Source: JAMXLO01 sp963791495 (GTDB lineage Bacteria > Pseudomonadota > Alphaproteobacteria > Acetobacterales > Acetobacteraceae). From it: a stretch of 64,000 nt of DNA. The stretch's first letter is position 1, and each line of letters begins with the position of its first letter. Under the pieces are notes generated by a model. That model worked only from the letters and a program-made list of their open reading frames with translations. It was not told where the DNA came from and ran no database searches. The translations under genes and the position numbers were made by a program. Below, in pieces: positions 51,488 to 60,787 of the stretch. The DNA lies in NCBI GenBank assembly GCA_963791495.1, contig CAWBST010000017.1, forward strand, positions 434,001-498,000, written 5' to 3'.

Positions 51488-52066
51488 CTACAGCAGCTTC
51501 AACGCCAGGAAGCCTCCGACGACGCCAGCGGCGAGCAGGCTGGTGACCAATGTCAGCCGCCGTTCGATGAAGTCGCGCACCGGAGTGCCAAAGAAACGCA
51601 ACAGCGCGGCGACCAGGAAGAACCGGGCGCCACGTGTGACGACGCTGGCCGCCATGAACAGCGGGAAGTCGAACCTGGCCGCACCTGACGCAATCGTGAC
51701 GATCTTGTACGGGATCGGCGTCAGCCCCTTGATGAGAATTATCCACAGCCCGTAGCGGGCGTACAGGTCCTGGAACGCCGCGAACCGGTCGCCATAGCCG
51801 TAGAAGTCGATGAGCGGCCGAGCGAGCTGGTCGAACACAGCATAGCCGATCAGGTAGCCGAGGGCGCCACCCGCCACACTCGCCACCAGGCACACCGTAG
51901 CGAAGCGCCAGGCACGGTCGGGCCGTGCCAGAGCCATCGGGATCAGTAATGCGTCAGGCGGGATCGGAAAGAAGCTGCTCTCGGCGAACGCCACAGCGGC
52001 AAGCCACCAGAGCGCGCGGGGCGAGGCAGCCAGCGCGAGCGTGCGCATGTACATGCGATGCAGCAT
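51488..52066 (-). CDS. YqaA/DedA-like (VTT-domain) membrane protein
   Basis: 192 residues with AGGAG six bases before ATG 52066. Hydrophobic segments and the VTT/SNARE-associated pattern: VAFAESSFFPIPPDALLIPM, VAGGALGYLIGYAVFDQLA, YGLWIILIKGLTPIPYKIVT (the conserved G-TP-P-K loop) and VTRGARFFLVAALL. DedA/YqaA-type proteins flip or transport lipid carriers or affect membrane potential. It lies 84 bp upstream of opgG on the same strand, so it may be co-transcribed with the glucan genes. Confidence 0.88.
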   Translation of the reverse strand: MLHRMYMRTLALAASPRALWWLAAVAFAESSFFPIPPDALLIPMALARPDRAWRFATVCLVASVAGGALGYLIGYAVFDQLARPLIDFYGYGDRFAAFQDLYARYGLWIILIKGLTPIPYKIVTIASGAARFDFPLFMAASVVTRGARFFLVAALLRFFGTPVRDFIERRLTLVTSLLAAGVVGGFLALKLL

Positions 52067-52151
52067 GCCGGTCTCCTATCACCGACCCTCGCCCCTGGTC
52101 ACTGATTCCACCCCGCCCTATCGTGCCCGCGAAACCGCCCGAGGACCCTGC

Positions 52152-52622
52152 ATGCGCCGCATCGCCTGCCTGATCGTGACGCTGGCCCTTGCGACGCTGC
52201 ACACCGTGCCGGTTCGCGCGCAAAGCAACCTGCCGCCGCATTCGTGGCTGTTCGGCGCCTGGACCGGAGGGTTGTTCCCGCCCCCAAGCACGCTCAGCGC
52301 GCAGGAGTGCCTGGCACTGCCAGTGGTCATCTTCACCCGCGATATCGTGATGCGCGCGGTGATCACCGACCAACTCTACGCCCAACGCCTGGTGGAGACC
52401 GCGCGCGTCACGGCGGACGGGGTGGAATTCCGCTTCGCCCAACCGGTGGCTGCGTCGCCGGCGGGTCCGTTCAGCCTCGGTCCCAGTGGCGGCACCAACG
52501 ATGTGGGCTTCGGCTGCCCAAGCCCGGATGTCCTGCACGTGCAGCGCCGCGGCGAGAACGAGATCAGCTTTCCCGGCTGCAACGATTTTCCCTACCCGCT
52601 CGTGCGCTGCTCCGCCCGCTGA
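52152..52622 (+). CDS. Secreted hypothetical protein
   Basis: 156 residues with a signal peptide (MRRIACLIVTLALATLHTVP, cleaved after VRAQ). The mature part is predicted beta-rich: LPPHSWLFGAWTGGLFPPPS, ALPVVIFTRDIVMRAVITDQ, and four cysteines in ECLALP, FGCPSP, PGCNDF and VRCSAR that could form two disulphides. No family recognised. It precedes the ThDP enzyme gene by 25 bp on the same strand; the two products share no obvious role. The ATG at 52152 was chosen because it gives the signal peptide. Confidence 0.75.
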   Translation: MRRIACLIVTLALATLHTVPVRAQSNLPPHSWLFGAWTGGLFPPPSTLSAQECLALPVVIFTRDIVMRAVITDQLYAQRLVETARVTADGVEFRFAQPVAASPAGPFSLGPSGGTNDVGFGCPSPDVLHVQRRGENEISFPGCNDFPYPLVRCSAR

Positions 52623-52647
52623 TCACCATTCAGGAGACGTCACCCAC

Positions 52648-54323
52648 ATGACCCGTTCCGTTGCCCGCCTGCTCGCCGAAAGCCTGGAGGCGCACGACGT
52701 CGACCAGATCTTCTGCGTGCCCGGCGAGAGCTATGTCGGGCTGATCAATGCTCTGACCGACATGAACTCGCTGCGTCTGATCGTGTGCCGACACGAGGGC
52801 GGCGCCGGTTACATGGCTGTGGCCGACGGGCGGCTGCGCAACCGCGCCGGCTGTTGCATCGTCTCGCGCGGGCCAGGCCTTTCCAATGCCATGGTGTCGC
52901 TGCACTCGGCTTATCACGACGCAACGCCGATGGTCATGCTGGTTGGCCAGGTGGAGCGCAAGGACTTCGGCCGCATGGCGCTGCAGGAGCAGAACTACTC
53001 GCGGCTGCTGTCCGACGTGACCAAGTCAGTAATCGAAGTGATCGAGCCCGAACAGGCCTCTGAAGCAATCGCCCGTGCCTTTCACCTGGCAGAGAGCGGG
53101 ACGCCTGGGCCGGTTGCCGTGATCCTGCCAGAGGATCTGTTCGACGAAACCACCGATGTGGAGGTCGATCAGCCGCGACCGCGCGTGCTGTCCGGTCCGC
53201 GCAGCCGAGGACCTCGATCGCCTGGCGGACATGCTGGCGAAGTCGGAGCGCCCGTTGATTGTCGTCGGCGGTGCGCTGCTCGGCGATGCCATATACGACG
53301 AGGCGGTGTTCGGCGAGTCTGCGGCGGCTCGCGGAGGAATGGGTGCTGCCGATCTCGCCCACGCATCGCCGTCCGCAACTGTTCGACGCAACGCATCCTC
53401 ATTACGGCGGCTACATGGGCATTCGTGTGCCGCCCGCGCTTATCACCGAGATGAAGCGCGCCGATCTGATGGTGGCAGTCGGCGAGCGACTGACCGACAG
53501 CGTAAGCCAGTCCTACACCTTCCCCGCTGCGCCTCAGCCGCAACTGCCGCTGGTGCATGTCTGGCCGGATGCGAACGAAATTGGGCGGGTGTGGCGGCCC
53601 GATCTCGGCATCGCTTCCTCTCCGTACGAAGTGGTGAAGGCGCTGCTGAAGCGCGGTGCCCCGGCGGGAGCAGAGAAGCGCCGCGGCTGGGTCGATGGAC
53701 TGCATGCGATCCATCGCAAGCTACTGGCGAAAGAGTGGGAGCCGACGACGGACGGCATCAACTTCGCCGCCATCGTCTGCGAGGTGGACAAGCACCTGGC
53801 GCCGGACGCCACGGTCACATCAGACGCCGGCAACTTCGGCAGCTTCATCCACCGCTATATCGGCTTCAAACCGGGGCAGATCTTCCTGTCATCGGTGGTG
53901 GGTGCGATGGGTTCGGGCATGCCGATGGCCGTGGCCGCGACATTGCGCCGGCCCGGCAAGCAGGTGGTCGCGTTCATGGGCGACGGCGGCGCGCTGATGG
54001 CAGGCAACGAGATCGCCACAGCGTGCCAGTATGGCGGCGCGCCGATCATGGTGATCTCCGACAACCGGATGTATGGCACGATCGGCATGCACCATCACGT
54101 CCGCTATCCGGGCCGTCCATTCCAGGAGTCAATGAAGCTGACCAACCCCGACTTCGCCGCGTGGGGTCGTTCATTCGGGGCGGAGGGAATCACCATCCGC
54201 GACGAATCCGAAGTTGCGGACGGCATCGCGCGCGCCTTCGCCGTGAAGACGAAGCCGGTGGTAGTGCACTGCCATACCTCGGCGATCCAGATGAGCGCAT
54301 GGCGACGCTATGAGCCGAAGTAG
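52648..54323 (+). pseudogene. Thiamine diphosphate-dependent enzyme (acetolactate synthase-like), two frameshifts
   Basis: N-terminal pyrimidine-binding domain (GESYVGLINALTDMNSLRLI; activating Glu in RHEGGAGYMAVADGRLRN) is in frame from 52648. The middle domain (AAEDLDRLADMLAKSERPLI) is in the second frame. The C-terminal PP domain is in the third (FMGDGGALMAGNEIATACQY, ISDNRMYGTIGMHHHVR; GDG-N motif). Removing one G near 53194 and one near 53312 gives 557 residues, normal for the family. It is in the acetolactate synthase/glyoxylate carboligase group, but the substrate is not clear. The 53259-54323 frame alone could only make an inactive C-terminal piece. Confidence 0.82.
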
Positions 54324-54342
54324 GCACGGCCCCGTATCTACT

Positions 54343-54378
54343 CCCCCTCCCCTTGCGGGAGGGGGTTGGGGGGAGGGG
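54343..54378 (+). terminator. C-tract/G-tract hairpin with quadruplex-like G runs
   Basis: CCCCCTCCC and GGGAGGGGG form a 9-bp stem with a 5-nt loop, followed by TTGGGGGGAGGGGG. It lies between the ThDP enzyme stop and the next gene's ATG (54387). The plus strand carries four runs of three or more Gs, so a G-quadruplex could compete with the hairpin. It may terminate, or restrict translation of the next gene, whose ribosome site would lie in the G run. Confidence 0.45.
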
Positions 54379-54386
54379 GCGCTTCC

Positions 54387-55374
54387 ATGATCGCAATCCC
54401 CCTCGATACCCGCATGCAGATCGGCATCCAGACCATCCATCGCCGCACCGAACCGGCAACCGGACCATGGCTGCCCACCATCGACGAGCTTGATCGAACT
54501 GGTCGAACTCGTCGATCGCAGCGGCTACAATTCATTGTGGGTCGGCGACCACATCTCCTTCGCCGTACCCGTTCTGGATCCATTGCTCCAACTGGCGCAG
54601 GCCGCGATGGCAAGCCGGCGCCTCACTCTCGGCACCTCGGTGTATCTCCTGCCGCTGCGCCACCCCGCACCGGTCGCCAAGCAGGTCGCCACCCTGGACC
54701 ACCTCACCGAGGGCCGACTGATCTTCGGCGTCGGTGTCGGCGGCGAGTTCCCACGCGAATACGAAGTATGCGGCGTACCCCGCGGCGAACGCGGCGCGCG
54801 CCTCAGCGAAGGCATCGCGCTGCTGCGACGTTTCTGGAGCGGCGAACCCGTCAGCCACACGGGCCGCTTCTATGGCCCATTCACCGACGTGCCGATGCAA
54901 CCGCCATCGCGCCAAGCGGGAGGTCCGCCGATCTGGTGCGGTGGCCGTTCCGACGGTGCTTTGCGCCGCACTGGACGCCTGGCCGACGGCTGGCTCTCCT
55001 ATGTCGTGACACCCGAGATGTATCGCGCATCGTTGGCGAAGATCGACGCCGCCGCGAGCGACGCTGGCCGCAGCATGGCGCGCTTCGGCACCGCCCACCT
55101 TCTGTTCACCCGCATCGACGACAGCTTCGAGAAGGCGCTGGACGCCGCCACCGAGACGTTGAGCGTGCGCTACGCCATGGATTTCCGCCGCGCGGCACAA
55201 CGCTACTGCGCGCTCGGCCGACCCGATCAGGTCGCCGAACGCATCCGCGAGTTCCATGCGGCCGGCGTACGGCACGTCATCCTCGACCTGCTCGGTCCAT
55301 ATGAACAGCGGCATGATCAGATAACGCGCTTCGCCGCAGAAGCGATGCCGCTCCTGCGCGATCTAATGGTTTAG
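54387..55374 (+). pseudogene. LLM-class (luciferase-like) oxidoreductase, one frameshift
   Basis: N-terminus MQIGIQTIHRRTEPATGPWL (ATG 54414; ATG 54387 is also possible) runs into the wrong frame after TIDEL. The second frame begins IELVELVDRSGYNSLWVGDH and continues through TLGTSVYLLPLRHPAPVAKQ, GRLIFGVGVGGEFPREYEVC and GGPPIWCGGRSDGALRR to 55374. Removing one T at 54490/54491 (GAGCTTGATC to GAGCTGATC) gives 328 residues, a full TIM barrel. FMN- or F420-dependent monooxygenases/reductases; substrate unknown. The fragment 54490-55374 may still be called as a gene, but it lacks the first beta strand. Confidence 0.82.
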
Positions 55375-55380
55375 TCAGGT

Positions 55381-55661
55381 GTCATCGCGAGTTTCTCACC
55401 GGCCGTCGGGCAGACCCGCCCTGGATGAAACTGGCGCAGTTCGTCGCGCGCGGCTTCCATCCGTCATTCCCGCGCAAGCGGGAATCCAGCGTGGCGAGGT
55501 TTCACCAGTGTACTGGATTCCCGCTCGCGCGGGAATGACGGAAGAGGCGAGGCCGGTGTCGGGGTTTCTTGTTAGAAGCGCAACGACGAAGCAATCTCGG
55601 TCAAGTTGTGCGCGCACAGGACCACCAGATCGCTTCGTCGGCTTTGCCTGTTCGCAATGAC
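55381..55661. repeat. MITE-like repeat, copy 2 (full length, with terminal inverted repeats)
   Basis: The first 214 bp align without gaps to 9457-9670. The unit then continues to a right end TCGCAATGAC (55652-55661), the inverse of the left end GTCATCGCGA here (one mismatch) and of GTCATTGCGA in copy 1 (exact). The core 29-bp inverted repeat is nearly intact. It lies between the LLM gene stop and the CoA ligase TTG start; this 309-bp gap holds no gene. No transposase open frame, so a non-autonomous element. Confidence 0.8.
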
Positions 55662-55683
55662 AGAATGAAGTGAGGAGCCGTCA

Positions 55684-57786
55684 TTGGAAGCGAATCGTCG
55701 CGATCTGACCGCCATGCTGCGACCGCGCTCGATCGCGCTTGTCGGCGCCACCGATCGTTCGCGCTGGTCGCAGAACACGTTCGACAATCTGGTCAACCGC
55801 AAATACGCAGGCGACATCTATCTGGTGAGCCGCCGCGGCGGCACCGTCCACGGCCGCAGCGCAGCGACATCCTGCGTCGCTGTCGGCGCACCGATCGACC
55901 TGGCGCTGCTGATGGTGCCAATGGCGGCGATCGACGAAGCACTGGCTGACCTCGCGGCGGCCGATGTACACAATGCGGTCATCCTGACCTCGGGCTTTGC
56001 GGAGACCGGGCACGAAGGTGCGGATCACCAGGCGCGTCTCGCGTCGTTGGCGCGCCAGCACAACGTATCGCTGCTCGGCCCAAACTGCCTGGGCCTTGTA
56101 AACTTCGTCGACAATGTGCCGCTGTGGACCGGCGGCATTCGCGCACCCAGCAAGCCTGGTTCTATCGCCGTGGTGACACAGAGCGGCGCCAACGGCAGCT
56201 TCATTTCCAGCCTGGCGGCGCAGCACGAAATCGGCCTGTCGCACATGGTCTCGACCGGCAACGAAGCCGACCTCGATTGTGCCGACTTCATCGATCATCT
56301 GATCGACCAGCCCGAAGTGCGCGCGATCGCGCTGTTCGCCGAGACGATCCGCCACGCGCCGAGCTTCGCTGCGGCAGCACAGCGCGCGATCGCGGCGGCA
56401 AAGCCGATCATAGTCCTGAAGATCGGCCTTTCCGAAATCACCGCGCGGTCCGCGCAGGCGCACACCGGCGCTCTGATCGGTGATGACCGCGTGTTCGACG
56501 GCGTATGCCGTCAGTTCGGTATTGTGCGGGTGGATTCGATCGAGGACCTGCTGTTCACCGCCGACGTGATGACGCGCACCGGCGTGCTGCAGCCTCAAGG
56601 CCTGGGCGTCGTGTCGATCTCCGGAGGAGCATGTGAGATCGCCGCTGACCGCGCACAGGTGCTGAACGTGCCCATGCCGGAGCTGTCGAACACCGCGGTT
56701 GCCGAACTGCGCACCGCCCTGCCGAGCTTCGGCACGCCGCACAATCCCCTCGACATCACCGGCGGCGCGGTGCTGCAACCGGATCTGTTCGAGCAGGGCC
56801 TGCGCATTCTGGGCAAGCAGCCGGAGTTCTCTGTGCTCGCCTGCCTCTTCGACGTGCCGGTCGCCGAGGAGCACGCGACCGAATTCGTGCTCGCCGCACT
56901 GCGGCACATCGCCGCGGGGCTGCATGCTGCCGACGCTCCCGCACTGATGATCAGCCACACGGTGAAACCGGTGACGGAGGTCTCCACCCGCATCATCGAG
57001 GAGATCGGTCTGCCCTATGTCAGCGCCGGCCTGCACCATGGAATGAATGCGCTGGGCAAGGCGTTCTGGTGGTCCGACCAGTATCGCCGGCTCTCCGGCA
57101 CATCGGCGTCGATCGCGACCATCGCAGACGCAAGCGAGCGCCCGCGCTCGGAGCGAACGACGCTCGATTATCTCACGCGGTGCAACGTGCCGGTGGTGCC
57201 GACGACATTGGTGCGCGATGCGGATCAGGCGATCGCGGCAGCGCGGAAGATCGGCGAGCGCGTGGTGCTGAAGATCGCCTCCGACGACATCGCGCATAAG
57301 AGCGACATCGGCGGCGTTGCGCTGAATCTGCAAGGCGATGATGCGGTGGCGGATGCGTTCCGGCGCATCATGACGGTCGCGCCGGCTGGCGCACGCGTCG
57401 ATGGCGTGCTCGTGGCGCCGATGCGCAGCGGCGGCCTGGAACTGTTCGTCGGCTGCACGCGCGATCCGCAATGGGGACCGGTCATTGCCGTCGGTCTAGG
57501 CGGCGTGTGGGTGGAAGTGCTGCAGGACGTTGCACTGCGCCCGCTGCCGATCGACGCCGCGGAGGTGAGGCGCATGCTGGCTGAACTGCGTGGCGCCAGG
57601 CTGCTGCATGGCGTCCGCGGCACTCAGGCAGCCGATCTCGACGCGGTCGCAGATGTGATCGCACGTATCGGCGATGCGGCAGTGGCGCTCGGACCCGACC
57701 TGGAAGCGCTGGAAGTGAACCCGCTATGGGTGCGCGGCTCGGATGTGGAAGCATTGGACGCGCTAGCGGTCTGGCGGGAGACCTGA
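55684..57786 (+). CDS. ADP-forming acyl-CoA synthetase (fused alpha-beta, acetyl-CoA synthetase type)
   Basis: 700 residues. CoA-binding domain (LRPRSIALVGATDRSRWSQN), ligase-CoA domain with the phospho-His region (SGANGSFISSL; QAHTGALIGDDRVFDGVCRQ), and a C-terminal ATP-grasp part (ERVVLKIASDDIAHKSDIGG, AVGLGGVWVEVLQDVALRPL). TTG 55684 with AGGAG six bases upstream is the start. It couples a carboxylic acid and CoA to ATP (or the reverse). Directly upstream of two acyl-CoA dehydrogenase genes on the same strand (14-bp gap), so it likely activates their acid substrate. Confidence 0.9.
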   Translation: MEANRRDLTAMLRPRSIALVGATDRSRWSQNTFDNLVNRKYAGDIYLVSRRGGTVHGRSAATSCVAVGAPIDLALLMVPMAAIDEALADLAAADVHNAVILTSGFAETGHEGADHQARLASLARQHNVSLLGPNCLGLVNFVDNVPLWTGGIRAPSKPGSIAVVTQSGANGSFISSLAAQHEIGLSHMVSTGNEADLDCADFIDHLIDQPEVRAIALFAETIRHAPSFAAAAQRAIAAAKPIIVLKIGLSEITARSAQAHTGALIGDDRVFDGVCRQFGIVRVDSIEDLLFTADVMTRTGVLQPQGLGVVSISGGACEIAADRAQVLNVPMPELSNTAVAELRTALPSFGTPHNPLDITGGAVLQPDLFEQGLRILGKQPEFSVLACLFDVPVAEEHATEFVLAALRHIAAGLHAADAPALMISHTVKPVTEVSTRIIEEIGLPYVSAGLHHGMNALGKAFWWSDQYRRLSGTSASIATIADASERPRSERTTLDYLTRCNVPVVPTTLVRDADQAIAAARKIGERVVLKIASDDIAHKSDIGGVALNLQGDDAVADAFRRIMTVAPAGARVDGVLVAPMRSGGLELFVGCTRDPQWGPVIAVGLGGVWVEVLQDVALRPLPIDAAEVRRMLAELRGARLLHGVRGTQAADLDAVADVIARIGDAAVALGPDLEALEVNPLWVRGSDVEALDALAVWRET

Positions 57787-57800
57787 TCAGGAGGAGCGGC

Positions 57801-58992
57801 ATGGACCTGAGCCTGTCCGACAAGCACCGCGCATTGCAGGATGAGGTGCGAGCGTTCATCCGCGAACACGGCCACAAGTCGCCGAAACTCGGCGGAGGGC
57901 GCAAGCGGCCTGACCAAAAGGCGCTCGACTGGCAGAAGCTTCTGGTCGATCACGGCTACGTCGCGCGCACCATACCGCGCGAGTACGGCGGCTTCGGTGC
58001 CGAACCCGACGTGTTGGAAGCGGCAGTCATCGCATCGGAATTTGCCGCCGCCGGGGTCTATGCCGGCCTGACCAACCAGGGAATCAGCATGCTGGTGCCG
58101 ACCCTGCTGGAGGTCGGCACCGAGACACAGAAGAAGCAATGGATCGAGAAGACCATCCGAGGCGACGTCATCTGGTGCCAGGGCTATTCGGAGCCCGGCG
58201 CGGGCAGCGACCTCGCGTCATTGCAGACGCGCGGCGTGTTGCAGGACGGGCACTTCGTCGTCAACGGCCAGAAGATCTGGACCAGCTCGGCGCACTACGC
58301 CGACATGATGTTCCTGCTCTGCCGGTACTGAGCCGGACAGGCCGAAGCACGAGGGCATCTCCTATCTGCTGCTGTCGATAAAGACCCCCGGCATAGAGGT
58401 GCGTCCCCTGCGCACCATGACCGGCCGCGCCGAGTTCAACGAGGTATTCTTCACCAACGTGCGCGTGCCAGAGGATCAGATCGTACTTGGTCGCGGCAAA
58501 GGCTGGTACGTCGCCAACGTGACGCTGAAGCACGAGCGCTCGATGATCGGCAGTGCCGAGAAGATGACGCAGCGCCTGGAACAGCTCATCGCACTGCTGA
58601 AGTCGCGGGACCTGCTCGGGATGGCGGAATACCGCGACCGGCTGCTGAAGCTGCAAGGCGAGGTGATCGCCTGGAAGGCGCACAACCTGCGTCTGCTCAC
58701 CGAGGCGGCGCAAGGCGTCGACTCTGGCGTGAAGCGCATGATCATCAAGTATGGCGGCACGATGCTCGGTTTCCGCCTGGCCTCGCTTGCGATCGATGCG
58801 CTGGGAACCGCCGGTCTGCCATTCGAAAGCGCCGGCGAGGACGCGGAAGACGATGACGCGACAACATGGAACATCGACTACCTGTACGATGTCGGGCTGA
58901 TGATCGGAGGCGGTTCGAACAACATCCAGAAGAACATCATATCGGAACGCGGCCTTGATCTGCCACGCGAACCGAAGGTCGCGAGGGCCTGA
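57801..58992 (+). pseudogene. Acyl-CoA dehydrogenase, larger subunit type, one frameshift
   Basis: First frame from ATG 57801 (GGAGGAG upstream): SLSDKHRALQDEVRAFIREH, YSEPGAGSDLASLQTRG (FAD/substrate loop), FVVNGQKIWTSSAHYADMMF, then a stop after LLCRY. After removing one T at 58326 (CGGTACTGA to CGGACTGAG) it reads LLCRTEPDRPKHEGISYLLL and joins the second frame (EVRPLRTMTGRAEFNEVFFT ... GSNNIQKNIISERGLDLPRE). The result is 396 residues, normal size. An FAD enzyme oxidising acyl-CoA at C2-C3. The stop overlaps the next dehydrogenase (TGATG), so the two were probably partners. Confidence 0.85.
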
Positions 58993-60059
58993 TGGAATTC
59001 GCCCTCAGCGAGGAACAGCGCCTGTTCGCGGATTCGCTGCGCAGCCTGCTGGCCGATCGCATGTCGACCGAGACACTGCGCCGACATGCCGAAGCCGCCA
59101 CCGGCTTCGACCCCGCATTGTGGGAAAGCCTGGTCGAGCTTGGCCTTCCCGCTTTGCTGGTGCCGGAGCGCTTCGGCGGCGCCGGACTTGGTATTCTGGA
59201 TGCCGCAGTGGCCGCGGAAGCTTTGGGCGGTGCGGCAGCCTTCGCACCGTTCGCTGGCAGCGTCGTGATGGCGACTCTCGCATTCGTGCATGGCGCATCG
59301 GAGGAATTGCAGGATGCTTGGCTGCCGCGCATTGCCACCGGCGAAGTGCGGTTCGGTGTCGGCTTTAACGGCACCACAACGCTGAACGGCGATCGTCTGT
59401 CGGGGCGCGTCGACGCAGCGATCGACGCCGGCGTCCCAACGCACCTGTTGGTTTACCTGTCCGACGGCAACGCCGCCATTGTTGCTGCCGACGCCGCAGG
59501 TGTGTCGCGGCAGATGCATCGCAGCATCGACCGCACGCGGCCGGTCACCGATCTCGCATTCGACAACGCGCGCGCGGTGGTGCTCGACGCGGCGAACGCA
59601 CCGTCCGCGGCGGCACAGCGCGTGCTGGATGCCGGACGCATTGTGCTGGCCGCCGACACCTTGGGCGCGGCGCAGTACATGTTTGATCAGGCACTCGCCT
59701 TCGTGAAGCAGCGCACGCAGTTCGGTCGTGCTATCGGCAGTTTTCAGGCAGTGAAGCATCAGTTCGCCGACATGGTGACGATGCTTGAGCCGTGTCGCGC
59801 GATGGTGTGGTACGCGGCCTACGCACAGGATGCGCTGCCAGACGAGGCACGGCTGACGGCGCTGCAAACGAAGGCGCATCTCGGCGATGTCGGTCGCGAC
59901 GTCGCGCGAATGGCGACGGAGGCGCACGGGGGCATGGGATTCACCGATCTGCTCGGACTGCACTACTGGTTCAAACGCATCAGCTTCAATCGCCAGATGC
60001 TCGGCGGGCCAGAGCACTGCCGCGAGGAGGCGGCACACCTGCAAGGGTGGATCGGGTAG
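58992..60059 (+). CDS. Acyl-CoA dehydrogenase, smaller subunit type
   Basis: 355 residues: MEFALSEEQRLFADSLRSLL, GLPALLVPERFGGAGLGILD, QRVLDAGRIVLAADTLGAAQ, RTQFGRAIGSFQAVKHQFAD and GGMGFTDLLGLHYWFKR. The short middle domain is typical of the companion subunit of heteromeric dehydrogenases found for branched, aromatic or steroid side-chain acyl-CoAs. The ATG overlaps the stop of the upstream dehydrogenase. It is followed 9 bp later by birA, which may only share the transcript. Confidence 0.9.
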   Translation: MEFALSEEQRLFADSLRSLLADRMSTETLRRHAEAATGFDPALWESLVELGLPALLVPERFGGAGLGILDAAVAAEALGGAAAFAPFAGSVVMATLAFVHGASEELQDAWLPRIATGEVRFGVGFNGTTTLNGDRLSGRVDAAIDAGVPTHLLVYLSDGNAAIVAADAAGVSRQMHRSIDRTRPVTDLAFDNARAVVLDAANAPSAAAQRVLDAGRIVLAADTLGAAQYMFDQALAFVKQRTQFGRAIGSFQAVKHQFADMVTMLEPCRAMVWYAAYAQDALPDEARLTALQTKAHLGDVGRDVARMATEAHGGMGFTDLLGLHYWFKRISFNRQMLGGPEHCREEAAHLQGWIG

Positions 60060-60068
60060 CTGCTCGCC

Positions 60069-60779
60069 GTGATCACCTTCGACGTCCGCCACTACGATCG
60101 CATCGGCTCGACCAACGATGAGGCGATGCGGTTGGCGCTCGAAGGCGCAGCGCATGGCACGATCGTGCACGCAGACGAGCAGACAGCCGGCCGCGGCAGG
60201 TTGTCGCGGCGCTGGCTCAGCCCCCCCGGCAATCTTTATCTGTCGATCGTCCTGCGGCCGGATGTGTCGGAGGCGCGGGTTATCGAGATAGGCTTTGTCG
60301 CCGCCCTAGCGGTCGCAGATGCAGTGAATGCGCTTCTGCCGCGCCGGCTGCGCGCAACGCTGAAATGGCCGAACGATGTGCTGGTGAGCGGCGGCAAGAT
60401 AGCCGGCATTCTGCTGGAACGGTCAGACGATGCGCTGATCCTGGGCGTTGGCCTCAACGTTCTGCACGCACCGACCGGCGTTTCGTACCAGGTGTCCACG
60501 ATCGTCGGCTGCGGAGGGCTCGCCACCGTTGATGGCGCTCGCGAAAGGCTGTTGTCGGAATTCGCGAACTGGCTCGGCATTTGGGAGGAGGAAGGGTTCG
60601 CGCCGATCCGCACTGCCTGGCTTGCTCGCGCTCATCCGATCGGCAGCACGATAAGAGCGCGGCTGGGAGAGCGGTTCGTCACCGGCACATTTGCTGCCCT
60701 GGACGACGACGGCGCGCTGCTGCTCGATACGGCGGAGGGCCGCATGCGTATCGTGGCCGGGGATGTGCAGATGGCGTAG
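60069..60779 (+). CDS. birA: Biotin-[acetyl-CoA-carboxylase] ligase BirA (class I, no DNA-binding domain)
   Basis: 236 residues: FDVRHYDRIGSTNDEAMRLA, HADEQTAGRGRLSRRWLSPP (the GRGR(x)nW biotinyl-AMP motif), LKWPNDVLVSGGKIAGILLE (catalytic KWPND) and ILGVGLNVLHAP. A C-terminal SH3-like cap follows (GSTIRARLGERFVTGTF). It lacks the N-terminal HTH seen in regulatory BirA, so it only biotinylates carboxylase carriers. GTG 60069 start; ribosome site weak. Convergent with the luciferase-like gene (8-bp gap). Confidence 0.93.
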   Translation: MITFDVRHYDRIGSTNDEAMRLALEGAAHGTIVHADEQTAGRGRLSRRWLSPPGNLYLSIVLRPDVSEARVIEIGFVAALAVADAVNALLPRRLRATLKWPNDVLVSGGKIAGILLERSDDALILGVGLNVLHAPTGVSYQVSTIVGCGGLATVDGARERLLSEFANWLGIWEEEGFAPIRTAWLARAHPIGSTIRARLGERFVTGTFAALDDDGALLLDTAEGRMRIVAGDVQMA

Positions 60780-60787
60780 CGTGCCGG

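Noticed and set aside
55681..57471. 596-codon minus-strand frame opposite the ADP-forming CoA ligase
   Set aside because: His/Arg/Gln-rich antisense shadow with no recognisable domain.
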